Source of the DNA: an uncultured Bacteroidota bacterium
Lineage (GTDB): Bacteria > Bacteroidota > Bacteroidia > Chitinophagales > Chitinophagaceae
Assembly (NCBI GenBank): GCA_946479055.1
Contig: CAMLEX010000412.1
Coordinates: 1 to 5,148, forward strand
Reading direction: 5' to 3'
DNA length: 5,148 bases
Each line of letters opens with the position of its first letter. Position 1 is the first letter of the stretch. A program made the position numbers and the translations under genes. Under the pieces are notes generated by a model, which worked only from the letters and a program-made list of their open reading frames with translations, did not search any database and was not told the origin of the DNA. This document shows, in pieces, positions 1 to 5,148 of the stretch.

Positions 1-618
1 ATATATTCGGTCTTCGAATCTACTCCCATATCCCACAAAGAACCGACTCCAGTATCCAACGATTCAAAAAAAGAACAAGTAAATAAAGATAGTACGAGTA
101 CTAGCCCGATGCCTGCAGCTTCGGGAGGTTATCAACTGGCCAGACCGTCCAATATCTACGCGGAATCAAAACCAGAAGTTTATACTTCAATTACTTCCGC
201 TGAAAAGCCGGTCTCTGCTGATGTTGCCGCAAAATTGGAGGACGAACTCCCTGATATGCAAATGCAACTGGTAGAAAAAGACATTCCAGCGGCGGATATG
301 CCGTTAGCCCACCATGCTCAAGCACCTTTGTCCACCGAGGTTGAGGATTCCGCTCCGCGGAACGAAGCCGACGAACAAAAACGTAGGGCAGCCGAACGAC
401 TTCACAAGTTGCGCAACTTGTCGTTCAATGTCAATTCGGCCGACCCAAATAATGAGTTTGAAACAGTGCCGGCCTATATCCGCCGCAATATGGAACTGTA
501 TAACAGCAATTCACATATTGAAAATTTCTATAGTAATTACGAGGTCAAATCTGACCAAAATAATCAGGCACAAATAAGTACGATCAACACATTTTTAGAC
601 GGGAAAAAACCCGACTGA
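1..618 (+). CDS. ftsZ: Cell division protein FtsZ, C-terminal part (5' truncated by window edge)
   Basis: The frame is open from base 1 to the TGA at 616-618, so the ATG at 109 is an internal methionine and the true start lies upstream. The 205 visible codons hold no GTPase domain. They begin with a long low-complexity linker rich in S, T, P, E, D and K, probably disordered. A basic helix follows near 379-420 (KRRAAERLHKLRNLSF), then the motif VPAYIRRNMEL from 466, then a tail ending INTFLDGKKPD. From knowledge of the family, Bacteroidota FtsZ proteins share this order: a KRAERLKKL-like helix, a PAYxRRN motif and a final NNSFLxD-like peptide that binds FtsZ partners such as FtsA. FtsZ is the tubulin-like GTPase that builds the cytoplasmic division ring. 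The terminator downstream suggests it ends its transcription unit. The assignment rests only on the C-terminal motifs, because the diagnostic GGGTGTG and T7 loops are outside the window. Confidence 0.85.
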   Translation: MYSVFESTPISHKEPTPVSNDSKKEQVNKDSTSTSPMPAASGGYQLARPSNIYAESKPEVYTSITSAEKPVSADVAAKLEDELPDMQMQLVEKDIPAADMPLAHHAQAPLSTEVEDSAPRNEADEQKRRAAERLHKLRNLSFNVNSADPNNEFETVPAYIRRNMELYNSNSHIENFYSNYEVKSDQNNQAQISTINTFLDGKKPD

Positions 619-698
619 TAAATTCTTTCGGCACACTGAAAGGCTGAGTCGAAGGACGTTCCAATGAAGCCAATTTAATGGCTGAGTTTTTAGTTGTT

Positions 699-728
699 CC
701 CCCGGTGTTTTTGCATCGGGGGTTTTTT
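699..728 (+). terminator. Intrinsic terminator of ftsZ
   Basis: CCCCCGGTG pairs with the segment ending CATCGGGGG, giving a stem of nine to ten base pairs with one or two G-T wobbles and a short T-rich loop. Six T residues follow at 723-728. It lies 80 bases after the ftsZ stop and in the correct orientation. A weaker hairpin, AGCCA/TGGCT at 668-683 followed by GAGTTTTT, precedes it and may act as a first stop. Confidence 0.88.
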
Positions 729-784
729 AGTAGTAAGAAAAAAATTATGTTGCCAGCGACAGTGCTACTATCGTCCGTCTGTTG

Positions 785-829
785 CGACGCTCCATTTATC
801 TTTCTGTTCTTTACTCAGCAATAGCGTCG
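785..829. repeat. Inverted repeat CGACGCT/AGCGTCG
   Basis: CGACGCT at 785-791 is the exact reverse complement of AGCGTCG at 823-829, separated by 31 bases. A competing pairing joins CAATAGC at 819-825 with GCTATTG at 891-897, and GTTGC at 781-785 can pair with GCAAC at 899-903. The 781-903 stretch could therefore fold as one closed element containing the two hairpins that follow. Function is unknown. Confidence 0.5.
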
Positions 830-847
830 TCCCGATATTTATCGGGA
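830..847. repeat. Palindrome TCCCGAT-ATTT-ATCGGGA
   Basis: A perfect 7-bp stem with a 4-base loop, followed at 849-857 by GCTTGTCGA. GC-rich palindromes of this TCCCGAT/ATCGGGA form, next to GCTTGTCGAAG, are to my recollection common dispersed intergenic repeats in Bacteroidota. That is a family-level memory, not something one window can prove. Confidence 0.65.
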
Positions 848-861
848 AGCTTGTCGAAGTG

Positions 862-878
862 GAAGGGTCGCACCCTTC
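862..878. repeat. Hairpin GAAGGGT-CGC-ACCCTTC
   Basis: A perfect 7-bp inverted repeat with a 3-base loop. It sits 14 bases after the preceding palindrome and 10 bases before a smaller hairpin, TTGCT/AGCAA at 889-902. There is no T-tract after it, so it does not look like an intrinsic terminator. Confidence 0.6.
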
Positions 879-908
879 ATCGTTCGGTTTGCTATTGAGC
901 AACCCCTA

Positions 909-920
909 CCTGCCGGCAGG
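909..920. repeat. Perfect 12-bp palindrome CCTGCCGGCAGG
   Basis: A fully symmetric palindrome without a loop. CCTGCCGGCAGG-type repeats are to my recollection frequent between genes in Bacteroidota, where they often give spurious translations containing LPAG. The same string appears in the rejected reading frame across this stretch. A shorter perfect palindrome, CCTCCGGAGG, follows at 959-968. Confidence 0.65.
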
Positions 921-1068
921 CACCCAGGTCGTTTTATTTTATGGTTCCTCTATTCGCCCCTCCGGAGGAGGGATGAAGTTTATAATCAGCTCAGTTCTAT
1001 ATTCCTCACTTTTCGAACAATATTTATTTTATCAAACTCTCCGAAAAGCAAGGGCTGTGTATTGGTAG

Positions 1069-1084
1069 TCCCGCCCAGGCGGGA
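1069..1084. repeat. Palindrome TCCCGCC-CA-GGCGGGA
   Basis: A perfect 7-bp inverted repeat with a 2-base spacer, standing out in an AT-rich surrounding. It resembles the TCCCGCC/GGCGGGA intergenic repeats I associate with Bacteroidota genomes. It is followed at 1087-1100 by a further small inverted repeat, GGAAG/CTTCC. Confidence 0.65.
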
Positions 1085-1110
1085 TCGGAAGAGGCCTTCC
1101 TAAAAATAAG

Positions 1111-1139
1111 AAGGACCTACTCCACCAAGTAAGTCCCTT
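1111..1139. terminator. Possible bidirectional terminator-like hairpin
   Basis: AAGGACCTACT (1111-1121) pairs with AGTAAGTCCCTT (1128-1139) with one C-A mismatch and one bulged C, around a CCACCA loop. The right flank on the plus strand is TTATTTATT-like, and the minus-strand continuation is CTTATTTTTA, so each strand gives a U-rich run after the hairpin. This fits a bidirectional terminator between convergent genes, but the U-runs are interrupted and both gene ends are far away (about 490 and 690 bp). Confidence 0.35.
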
Positions 1140-1144
1140 ATTTA

Positions 1145-1164
1145 TTCAACCGTCCATTGTTGAA
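1145..1164. repeat. Inverted repeat TTCAAC/GTTGAA
   Basis: A perfect 6-bp inverted repeat with an 8-base spacer. It begins six bases after the terminator-like hairpin and is the last of the close run of palindromes before the AT-rich stretch. Function is unknown; a 6-bp repeat of this kind could arise by chance. Confidence 0.35.
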
Positions 1165-1533
1165 ATATGTTTTATTCGTTATTTGTTTCGATAGATCTGA
1201 CTAGTATTTTGATTTTAATTTTCTTCATAATCATTAGCAATAATTCTGCCTGTTTGATAAAAGCAAACATCTATTAACCTGAATTTTACATTTTTTTTAC
1301 ACACATAAAAATTAGTAATTATAAACTCTTAGCATTTTATAAAGGAAAAGCGAAGAGAAGATTTTAGCGCTTATTTTTATTTCCATTCTCAGATCTTATT
1401 GAAGTAATAAAACCAGCATTGCATTTTTCATTTCATCCGCCATCCCGGGTGGCACCAAGATAATTAGTAGTTGGGGAAAACCATTAATGAATGAGAAAGA
1501 ATGTTGAGCAGTCGAAAAATTTTTCAGGGTGCA

Positions 1534-1550
1534 CAGGTAACATGTACCTG
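1534..1550. repeat. Hairpin CAGGTA-ACATG-TACCTG
   Basis: A perfect 6-bp stem with a 5-base loop, eight bases upstream of the terminator-like hairpin at 1559. Two adjacent hairpins in that order resemble the 3' end of a small RNA, but no promoter or conserved RNA family was recognised. Confidence 0.4.
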
Positions 1551-1558
1551 GATACTAT

Positions 1559-1582
1559 AGCTGCTTAAGAAGCGGCTTTTAC
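1559..1582 (+). terminator. Orphan intrinsic-terminator-like hairpin
   Basis: AGCTGCTT pairs with AAGCGGCT around the loop AAG, giving an 8-bp stem with one T-G wobble. It is followed by TTTTACTTT when the last stem T is counted. The orientation is plus, yet no plus-strand gene ends nearby: ftsZ stopped about 940 bases earlier behind its own terminator. It could end an unannotated small transcript or be a chance structure. On the minus strand the flank is not U-rich, so it is not an obvious terminator for the GNAT unit. Confidence 0.4.
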
Positions 1583-1647
1583 TTTCCGCACTATTGAACT
1601 ATTGTTCCTTGAGATAAAAGGATTAGTACGAAAGGAATATTAATTGA

Positions 1648-1660
1648 TCGCCGTAGGCGA
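1648..1660. repeat. Hairpin TCGCC-GTA-GGCGA
   Basis: A perfect 5-bp GC-rich stem with a 3-base loop inside AT-rich DNA. Just upstream, TTCCTT (1605-1610) and AAGGAA (1632-1637) form another possible stem. Short and of unknown role. Confidence 0.35.
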
Positions 1661-1830
1661 GAACAGGAGCTAAAAAAATCCTTTTCAAAGCACATTCGCT
1701 GTTATATAAGCAAGAGCTCAGATGAAAATTAGGTTATGAGAATATAAGTAATTAGTGATAAGAAGAGAAATGAATGAAATGATATGGTTAGAGAGGTGAA
1801 TAGGTTGTTGTTATCACGATTAGAACTACA

Positions 1831-2268
1831 TCATACAGTTATTTCGTAATTATAAAAATCAGATCGGGTAAAGCCAAGTTTCTCATATAGCTTTTGTGCG
1901 TTGAGATTATCATATGCTGTTGATAGAACAACTTTCTTTTTGCCTGTTGCTTTACAGTATGCCAGCACATGATTGATCAGCAATTGACCAATTCCTTTTT
2001 TCCTGTGATCGGCAGAAACAAACAGATCGTTAAGGATCCATATTTTTTTCATGCCAACAGAAGAAAAGGAGGGATATAACTGGATGAAACCAGTATATTG
2101 ATCATTTTCAATAGCAATAAAGACAATGCTTTCTTCCTTGCTCATTCTTTCTTTTAGAAATAGGGTTGCTTCATCTGGTTCAAAAGGTTGTTCATAAAAC
2201 ACCCTGTATTGTGCAAAGAGGATAGATAATTGTTTCAGGTCATTAACAGTGGCTTGCCGGATAGTCAT
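1831..2268 (-). CDS. GNAT-family N-acetyltransferase
   Basis: A 145-residue protein that by family transfers an acetyl group from acetyl-CoA to an amine; the substrate cannot be read from the sequence. It fits one complete GNAT domain: the N-terminal IRQATVNDLKQL strand-helix start, the central strand IWILNDLFVSADHR, the acetyl-CoA pyrophosphate loop RKKGIG at residues 89-94 (the R/Q-x-x-G-x-G/A signature), and the C-terminal LYEKLGF at 127-133, whose Tyr128 is at the position often used as general acid. No signal peptide or membrane segment is seen, so it should be cytoplasmic. The ATG at 2268 matches the family N-terminus; no clear Shine-Dalgarno site precedes it, as is usual in Bacteroidota. 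It starts 19 bp after the stop of the GH43 gene on the same strand, so the two are probably co-transcribed. A functional link is not evident. No clear terminator follows on the minus strand. Confidence 0.9.
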   Translation of the reverse strand: MTIRQATVNDLKQLSILFAQYRVFYEQPFEPDEATLFLKERMSKEESIVFIAIENDQYTGFIQLYPSFSSVGMKKIWILNDLFVSADHRKKGIGQLLINHVLAYCKATGKKKVVLSTAYDNLNAQKLYEKLGFTRSDFYNYEITV

Positions 2269-2287
2269 GCGGAATTATTAATAGAAA

Positions 2288-3274
2288 TTAGTTTAGTAAA
2301 TTTTTTTCCACTCCTTCATTAGTAATGATAACAGGTTTAATAAACCCGCCTTCATCAAAGTACATGCGGTCTATGCAGGTTACTCTTGAATTGCCATCGG
2401 TCTCTGTCAAAGGCCTGCGATGATAAACAATATACCATTTATCTTTTTTCGGATTTCTTATTATAGAATGATGACCTGCTCCTGTTGCAATTTTAGGATC
2501 TTGTTGAAGTATTTTAGCCACCTTTTTAAAGGGACCGAAAGGAGAATCTGCTATTGCATAGGCTACGCTGTAATCCGGGCCTGTCCACCCGCCTTCTGAC
2601 CACATAAAATAATATTTACCTTTTCTTATAAACATAAAAGGGCCTTCTACATAACCTTTCGGTGTGATTTCTTTAAATGTCGTTCCATCTTCATGGGGAA
2701 CGAAGCCAGTGAAATCATTGTTGAGCCTGGCAATATTACAATGTCTCCAACCACCATAGATCAGATAGTATTTTCCATCAGCATCTTTAAAAACAAATTG
2801 ATCAATAGGTTGTGCACCATTGTGAAATTTATCGATCAAAGGTTTTCCCAAATGATCTTTAAATGGGCCACCTGGCTTATCGGCTACGGCTACACCTATT
2901 CCTCCAACTTCATTATCATTTTGAATATCATTGGCACCAAAGAACAGATAATATTTCCCTTTCTTTTCAATGATGGACGGGGCCCACATTGCCCTCTTTG
3001 CCCATTTGATGGAAGAGGTATCCAATATGTTGGGATGCTTTGTCCAGTTAACCAGGTCGGGTGATGAAAACGCATCCAGGAAAACCTGTTTATCATAAGG
3101 AGCTGAGTAGGTAGGATAGATCCAATATTGTTTATTAAAAATTATTCCCTCTGGATCTGCGTACCATCCTGGAAAGACAGGATTGCCTGACGTGTCTGCC
3201 AGCTTATTTTTTTGTGCAAAAACTGTATTGGTAAGCGCAAATAGTAAAAAGGAAACAAATAGTTTTTTTATCAT
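2288..3274 (-). CDS. Secreted glycoside hydrolase family 43 (five-bladed beta-propeller) protein
   Basis: A 328-residue GH43-type enzyme; the family contains arabinofuranosidases, xylosidases and arabinanases that act by inversion. The three expected acidic residues are visible: Asp40 in PGWYADPEG (catalytic base), Asp158 in GAQPIDQFVF (pKa modulator) and Glu210 in YVEGPFMF (acid). His268/His269 in GAGHHS sit where the family usually has a conserved histidine. The repeated propeller-blade pattern (KYYLFFGA, KYYLIYGG, KYYFMWSE, KWYIVYHR) runs through the protein, and no carbohydrate-binding module is added. The N-terminus is a signal peptide: MIKK, a hydrophobic core, then a likely cut after FAQ at residue 21, so it is exported to the periplasm or outside. 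I chose the ATG at 3272-3274. A longer reading to 3301 would need a TTG start and would put nine polar residues before the signal peptide. The GNAT gene follows directly. The sugar specificity is not decided by these motifs. Confidence 0.9.
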   Translation of the reverse strand: MIKKLFVSFLLFALTNTVFAQKNKLADTSGNPVFPGWYADPEGIIFNKQYWIYPTYSAPYDKQVFLDAFSSPDLVNWTKHPNILDTSSIKWAKRAMWAPSIIEKKGKYYLFFGANDIQNDNEVGGIGVAVADKPGGPFKDHLGKPLIDKFHNGAQPIDQFVFKDADGKYYLIYGGWRHCNIARLNNDFTGFVPHEDGTTFKEITPKGYVEGPFMFIRKGKYYFMWSEGGWTGPDYSVAYAIADSPFGPFKKVAKILQQDPKIATGAGHHSIIRNPKKDKWYIVYHRRPLTETDGNSRVTCIDRMYFDEGGFIKPVIITNEGVEKNLLN

Positions 3275-3435
3275 GATATCGCTGATTTTCAGAATACGCA
3301 ATGAGTATTACAGGCCAGGATAATTAATGATCATGAGCCGCTTTAATAAACAATGCTAAAGTTACATAATTGAACAATGAAGTCTTAGTATGAATATGAT
3401 CAACGCTTCTGCTTTTCTTTTTTGTAAGTTGCACT
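3275..3435. promoter_or_regulatory. Divergent intergenic region between GH43 and secreted-protein genes
   Basis: These 161 bases must hold the promoters for both divergent genes. No good match to the Bacteroidota sigma factor consensus (TTTG, then TAnnTTTG) is visible for either direction. The best minus-strand candidate is TAGCATTG (3351-3358 read on the minus strand) with a TTG 16 bases upstream, which is one base off and short in spacing. ATGATCA occurs twice, at 3327-3333 (within the palindrome ATGATCAT) and at 3396-3402. The palindrome TATCATGATA (3269-3278) covers the GH43 start codon. Any operator role is speculative. Confidence 0.3.
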
Positions 3436-4062
3436 GTGAAGAAAATAATTTATTTACTTGTTGTATTAAATATGGCAATCGAAAACCAGGCCCAGTCAGC
3501 AATTGCTGGTGAATACTATCTGCGTGGAGTAATGGAAACAGCTTCAGGCTTTTTATTAAAGCCAGATTCTACTTTTGAGTTCTTTTTCTCTTACGGAGCC
3601 CTGGACAGGGGAGGTTCAGGTAAATGGACGATAAAGGGGAATGAGATTGTCCTGAATAGTAAGTCAAAGCCTGTTCATGATTTTGCATTGGTTGGCAGTA
3701 AAGCCATTAAAGATGATTCTATTACTATCAAAATAACAGACGACAATCCTTTACTGGTAAGACATGTGCATGCGAGGCTGGCATTTGCGGATGCCCAGCT
3801 GGAAGCTATGAGTAATGAAAAAGGAGAAATTAAATTTCCCGCCAGGGAAATAAAAAACCTTTCACTGGTTTTTGAATTTTGCCCGGAGAAGGTTTCATTA
3901 TTTAATCTTGATAAAAGCCACAACTATTTTGAATTCAGATTTGAGCCCTGGATAACAGAATTTTTCTTCAATGATTTTCATTTAAAATTGGATGGTAAAG
4001 ATTTGAAAGGAAAACACCCTTTACTGGACGAAAAGGAATACCGGTTTGAAAAGAGAAAATAA
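3436..4062 (+). CDS. Secreted protein of unknown function
   Basis: A 208-residue protein I cannot assign to a named family. It begins at GTG with MKKIIYLLVVLNMAIENQAQ, a short basic start, a hydrophobic core and a plausible signal peptidase I site after QAQ, so it is probably exported. The next ATG (3472) would destroy the signal peptide, and an in-frame stop at 3397 with no ATG after it leaves GTG as the sensible start. No lipobox cysteine is seen. Residues about 24-75 (AGEYYLRGVMETASGFLLKPDSTFEFFFSYGALDRGGSGKW, given here by its key parts GEYYL, SGFLLKPDS and GSGKW) read as alternating strands like the start of a lipocalin-like or beta-barrel fold. The second half is again strand-rich and ends in a charged tail (EKEYRFEKRK). 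It lies divergent from GH43 and 103 bp before the epimerase gene, on the same strand as the latter. It is likely real: it has a signal peptide, protein-like composition and no overlapping better frame. Confidence 0.75.
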   Translation: MKKIIYLLVVLNMAIENQAQSAIAGEYYLRGVMETASGFLLKPDSTFEFFFSYGALDRGGSGKWTIKGNEIVLNSKSKPVHDFALVGSKAIKDDSITIKITDDNPLLVRHVHARLAFADAQLEAMSNEKGEIKFPAREIKNLSLVFEFCPEKVSLFNLDKSHNYFEFRFEPWITEFFFNDFHLKLDGKDLKGKHPLLDEKEYRFEKRK

Positions 4063-4165
4063 GCCAATTTTATTCAGTACCCTATTTGATATAAATTTCT
4101 TTGCCGGCTTCCCGCTAAAACAATCAGGTATTTTTTTTGTTTTACAAATATATAGTTGAGCCAAG

Positions 4166-5101
4166 ATGACAACAATTCTTATAACTGGCGGCACAGGTAT
4201 GATAGGCAAGGCTCTTACCGAAGCACTGCTGGAGAAAAATTATAAGATCATTGTTTTGTCAAGAGATCCCGACAAGCATCAACCGGTACCAGGCAATCTT
4301 TCTTATGCCGGATGGGATATATCCAGCCAAACTATTGATAAAGATGCCATCGCCCGGGCCGATTATATCATTCATCTTGCTGGCGCAGGTATAGCCGATA
4401 AACGCTGGACCAAAAAACGTAAACAGGAAATACTTGATAGTCGTGTTAAAAGCAGTGAACTGCTTGCTAAGACATTACAGGAAATTCCCAACAAAATAAA
4501 AGCAGTAATCAGCGCTTCAGCGATTGGCTGGTATGGTGAAGATCCGGTTATTCCTAATCCGAAACCATTTACAGAAGATGATCCGTCTGATAGCTCATTT
4601 CTTGGTGATACCTGCAGGCAATGGGAAAAAAGTATAGAACCAATAATGTCATTGGGAAAAAGAGTAGTTAAGATTCGGACGGGCATTGTACTCAGTAATG
4701 GAGGCGGAGCGTTCAAAGAATTTGAAAAACCATTGCGGTTTGGCATTGCAGCCATTTTAGGAAGCGGCAGGCAAATATGTAGTTGGATCCATATTGACGA
4801 CCTGGTACGACTTTACATTTCAGCGATTGAGGATGACACGCTGCGTGGAGTTTATAATGCAGTTGCTCCTAAGCCGGTTTCTAATAAAGAACTTATGCTT
4901 CAACTGGCTCATGAAAAAAAAGGAAAGTTTTTTATCCCGGTATATGTACCTTCTTTTGTTTTAAAAACGATTTTGGGAGAAATGAGTATTGAAGTTTTAA
5001 AAAGTGCAACGGTTAGCTGCAATAAAATTCATTATTCGGGATTTACTTTTCTTTACCCCAGCATTGAGGCTGCCATGAAAAACCTGGTAAATGAAAGATA
5101 A
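4166..5101 (+). CDS. TIGR01777-type SDR epimerase-family protein (YfcH/SDR39U1-like)
   Basis: A 311-residue, full-length member of the atypical extended short-chain dehydrogenase family that includes E. coli YfcH and human SDR39U1. The reaction of this family is not established; a nicotinamide cofactor is expected. Visible signs in order: the Rossmann loop GGTGMIG at residues 8-14, Arg33 after the second strand (suggesting NADP preference), HLAGAGIADKRW at 70-81, the SASAIGWYG strand at 116-124, GDTCRQWE at 147-154, RTGIVLS at 171-177, SWIHIDDL at 206-213, and a C-terminal DUF1731-like segment with LGEM at 270-273 and SGFTFLYPSIEAA near the end. No signal peptide is present, so it is cytoplasmic. 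The ATG at 4166 gives exactly the family N-terminus; only a weak purine-poor site precedes it. A T8 run at 4131-4138 lies just upstream, but no convincing terminator or promoter is visible there. The last 11 bases overlap the next gene. Confidence 0.92.
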   Translation: MTTILITGGTGMIGKALTEALLEKNYKIIVLSRDPDKHQPVPGNLSYAGWDISSQTIDKDAIARADYIIHLAGAGIADKRWTKKRKQEILDSRVKSSELLAKTLQEIPNKIKAVISASAIGWYGEDPVIPNPKPFTEDDPSDSSFLGDTCRQWEKSIEPIMSLGKRVVKIRTGIVLSNGGGAFKEFEKPLRFGIAAILGSGRQICSWIHIDDLVRLYISAIEDDTLRGVYNAVAPKPVSNKELMLQLAHEKKGKFFIPVYVPSFVLKTILGEMSIEVLKSATVSCNKIHYSGFTFLYPSIEAAMKNLVNER

Positions 5102-5148
5102 ATGGAAAGACTTTATCCGAAAATCCCTGGTAAAAGATAATCGTTCGA
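5091..5148 (+). CDS. Start of a downstream gene, unknown product (3' truncated by window edge)
   Basis: An ATG at 5091-5093, inside the end of the epimerase gene in another frame, opens a frame that stays free of stops to the window edge: MKDKWKDFIRKSLVKDNRS (19 residues). The overlap with the upstream stop is 11 bases (ATGAAAGATAA), an arrangement typical of translational coupling. The alternative ATG at 5102 stops after 12 codons and is not a candidate. The peptide is basic and lysine-rich and shows no recognisable motif. Too little is present to name a product, and an open frame of 19 codons can occur by chance. Confidence 0.5.
   Translation, partial: MKDKWKDFIRKSLVKDNRS

Larger units (their letters stand above)
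619..1830. other. Long convergent intergenic region, no convincing gene
   Basis: About 1.2 kb separates the stop of ftsZ (plus) from the stop of the GNAT gene (minus), so both neighbours end towards it and no promoter for them is expected here. The first 80 bases carry an 8-bp direct repeat GGCTGAGT (642-649 and 680-687) and the ftsZ terminator. From 781 to 1164 short palindromes follow one another closely. From about 1165 to 1500 the DNA is AT-rich and I see nothing assignable beyond weak hairpins such as TGTTTG/CAAACA at 1251-1269 and GCCAT/GTGGC at 1439-1453. From 1534 to 1660 there are more hairpins. The stretch from 1680 to 1830 is AT-rich and featureless. No tRNA, tmRNA, SRP RNA or RNase P signature was recognised. 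Confidence 0.7.

Noticed and set aside
314..577. 87-codon plus-strand frame within ftsZ
   Set aside because: Out-of-frame shadow of the FtsZ tail; the in-frame reading matches known FtsZ C-terminal motifs.
694..1068. 124-codon plus-strand open frame
   Set aside because: It starts inside the ftsZ terminator hairpin, runs through several GC-rich palindromes, and translates to a cysteine- and serine-rich string with the LPAG artefact typical of such repeats. No protein family resemblance.
1111..1139. CTCCACCA string resembling the 3' end of tmRNA
   Set aside because: No TTCGA T-loop, acceptor stem or tag-peptide reading frame nearby; the string is the loop of a simple hairpin.
2693..3064. 123-codon plus-strand open frame inside the GH43 gene
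   Set aside because: Antisense shadow of a gene whose catalytic motifs are clear; composition is not protein-like and no start signal is present.
3351..3377. Possible Bacteroidota-type promoter for GH43 on the minus strand (TTG, 16 bases, TAGCATTG)
   Set aside because: One mismatch to TAnnTTTG and spacing shorter than usual; in AT-rich DNA such matches are common. Mentioned only within the intergenic entry.
4075..4140. Possible terminator before the epimerase gene (T8 run at 4131-4138)
   Set aside because: The T-run is striking, but no stable stem lies directly upstream; only weak TACC/GGTA pairing across about 45 bases.
4372..4755. 127-codon minus-strand open frame inside the epimerase gene
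   Set aside because: Antisense shadow of a full-length, motif-complete SDR protein.

Overview
The window looks like a chromosomal segment of a Bacteroidota bacterium, most likely near Chitinophagaceae. This is an inference from three things: the FtsZ C-terminal tail, the moderately AT-rich DNA with few recognisable Shine-Dalgarno sites, and a GH43 enzyme with a Bacteroidota-style signal peptide ending in FAQ. No mobile element, CRISPR array, tRNA or intact rRNA gene was found.

Layout. (1) 1-618, plus strand: the 3' part of ftsZ, open from the first base of the window, followed by a strong intrinsic terminator at 699-728. (2) 619-1830: about 1.2 kb with no convincing gene, lying between convergent genes. 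Its left part (about 781-1164) is packed with short GC-rich palindromes. Its right part (about 1534-1660) holds further hairpins, including an orphan terminator-like one. (3) 1831-3274, minus strand: a two-gene unit with a secreted GH43-family glycoside hydrolase first and a GNAT acetyltransferase 19 bp downstream. (4) 3275-3435: a divergent intergenic region. (5) 3436-4062, plus strand: a secreted protein of unknown function with a GTG start. (6) 4166-5101, plus strand: a TIGR01777-type SDR epimerase-family protein. Its stop codon overlaps the start of a further gene that runs off the window at 5148.

How the genes relate. ftsZ closes a cell-division cluster that lies mostly outside the window. 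The GH43/GNAT pair is probably co-transcribed but has no obvious shared pathway. No SusC/SusD pair or other carbohydrate gene is visible, so this is not a visible polysaccharide utilisation locus. The epimerase and the gene after it are probably translationally coupled. I see no clear undescribed multi-gene system. The least explained part is the palindrome-rich convergent intergenic region, followed by the uncharacterised secreted protein.
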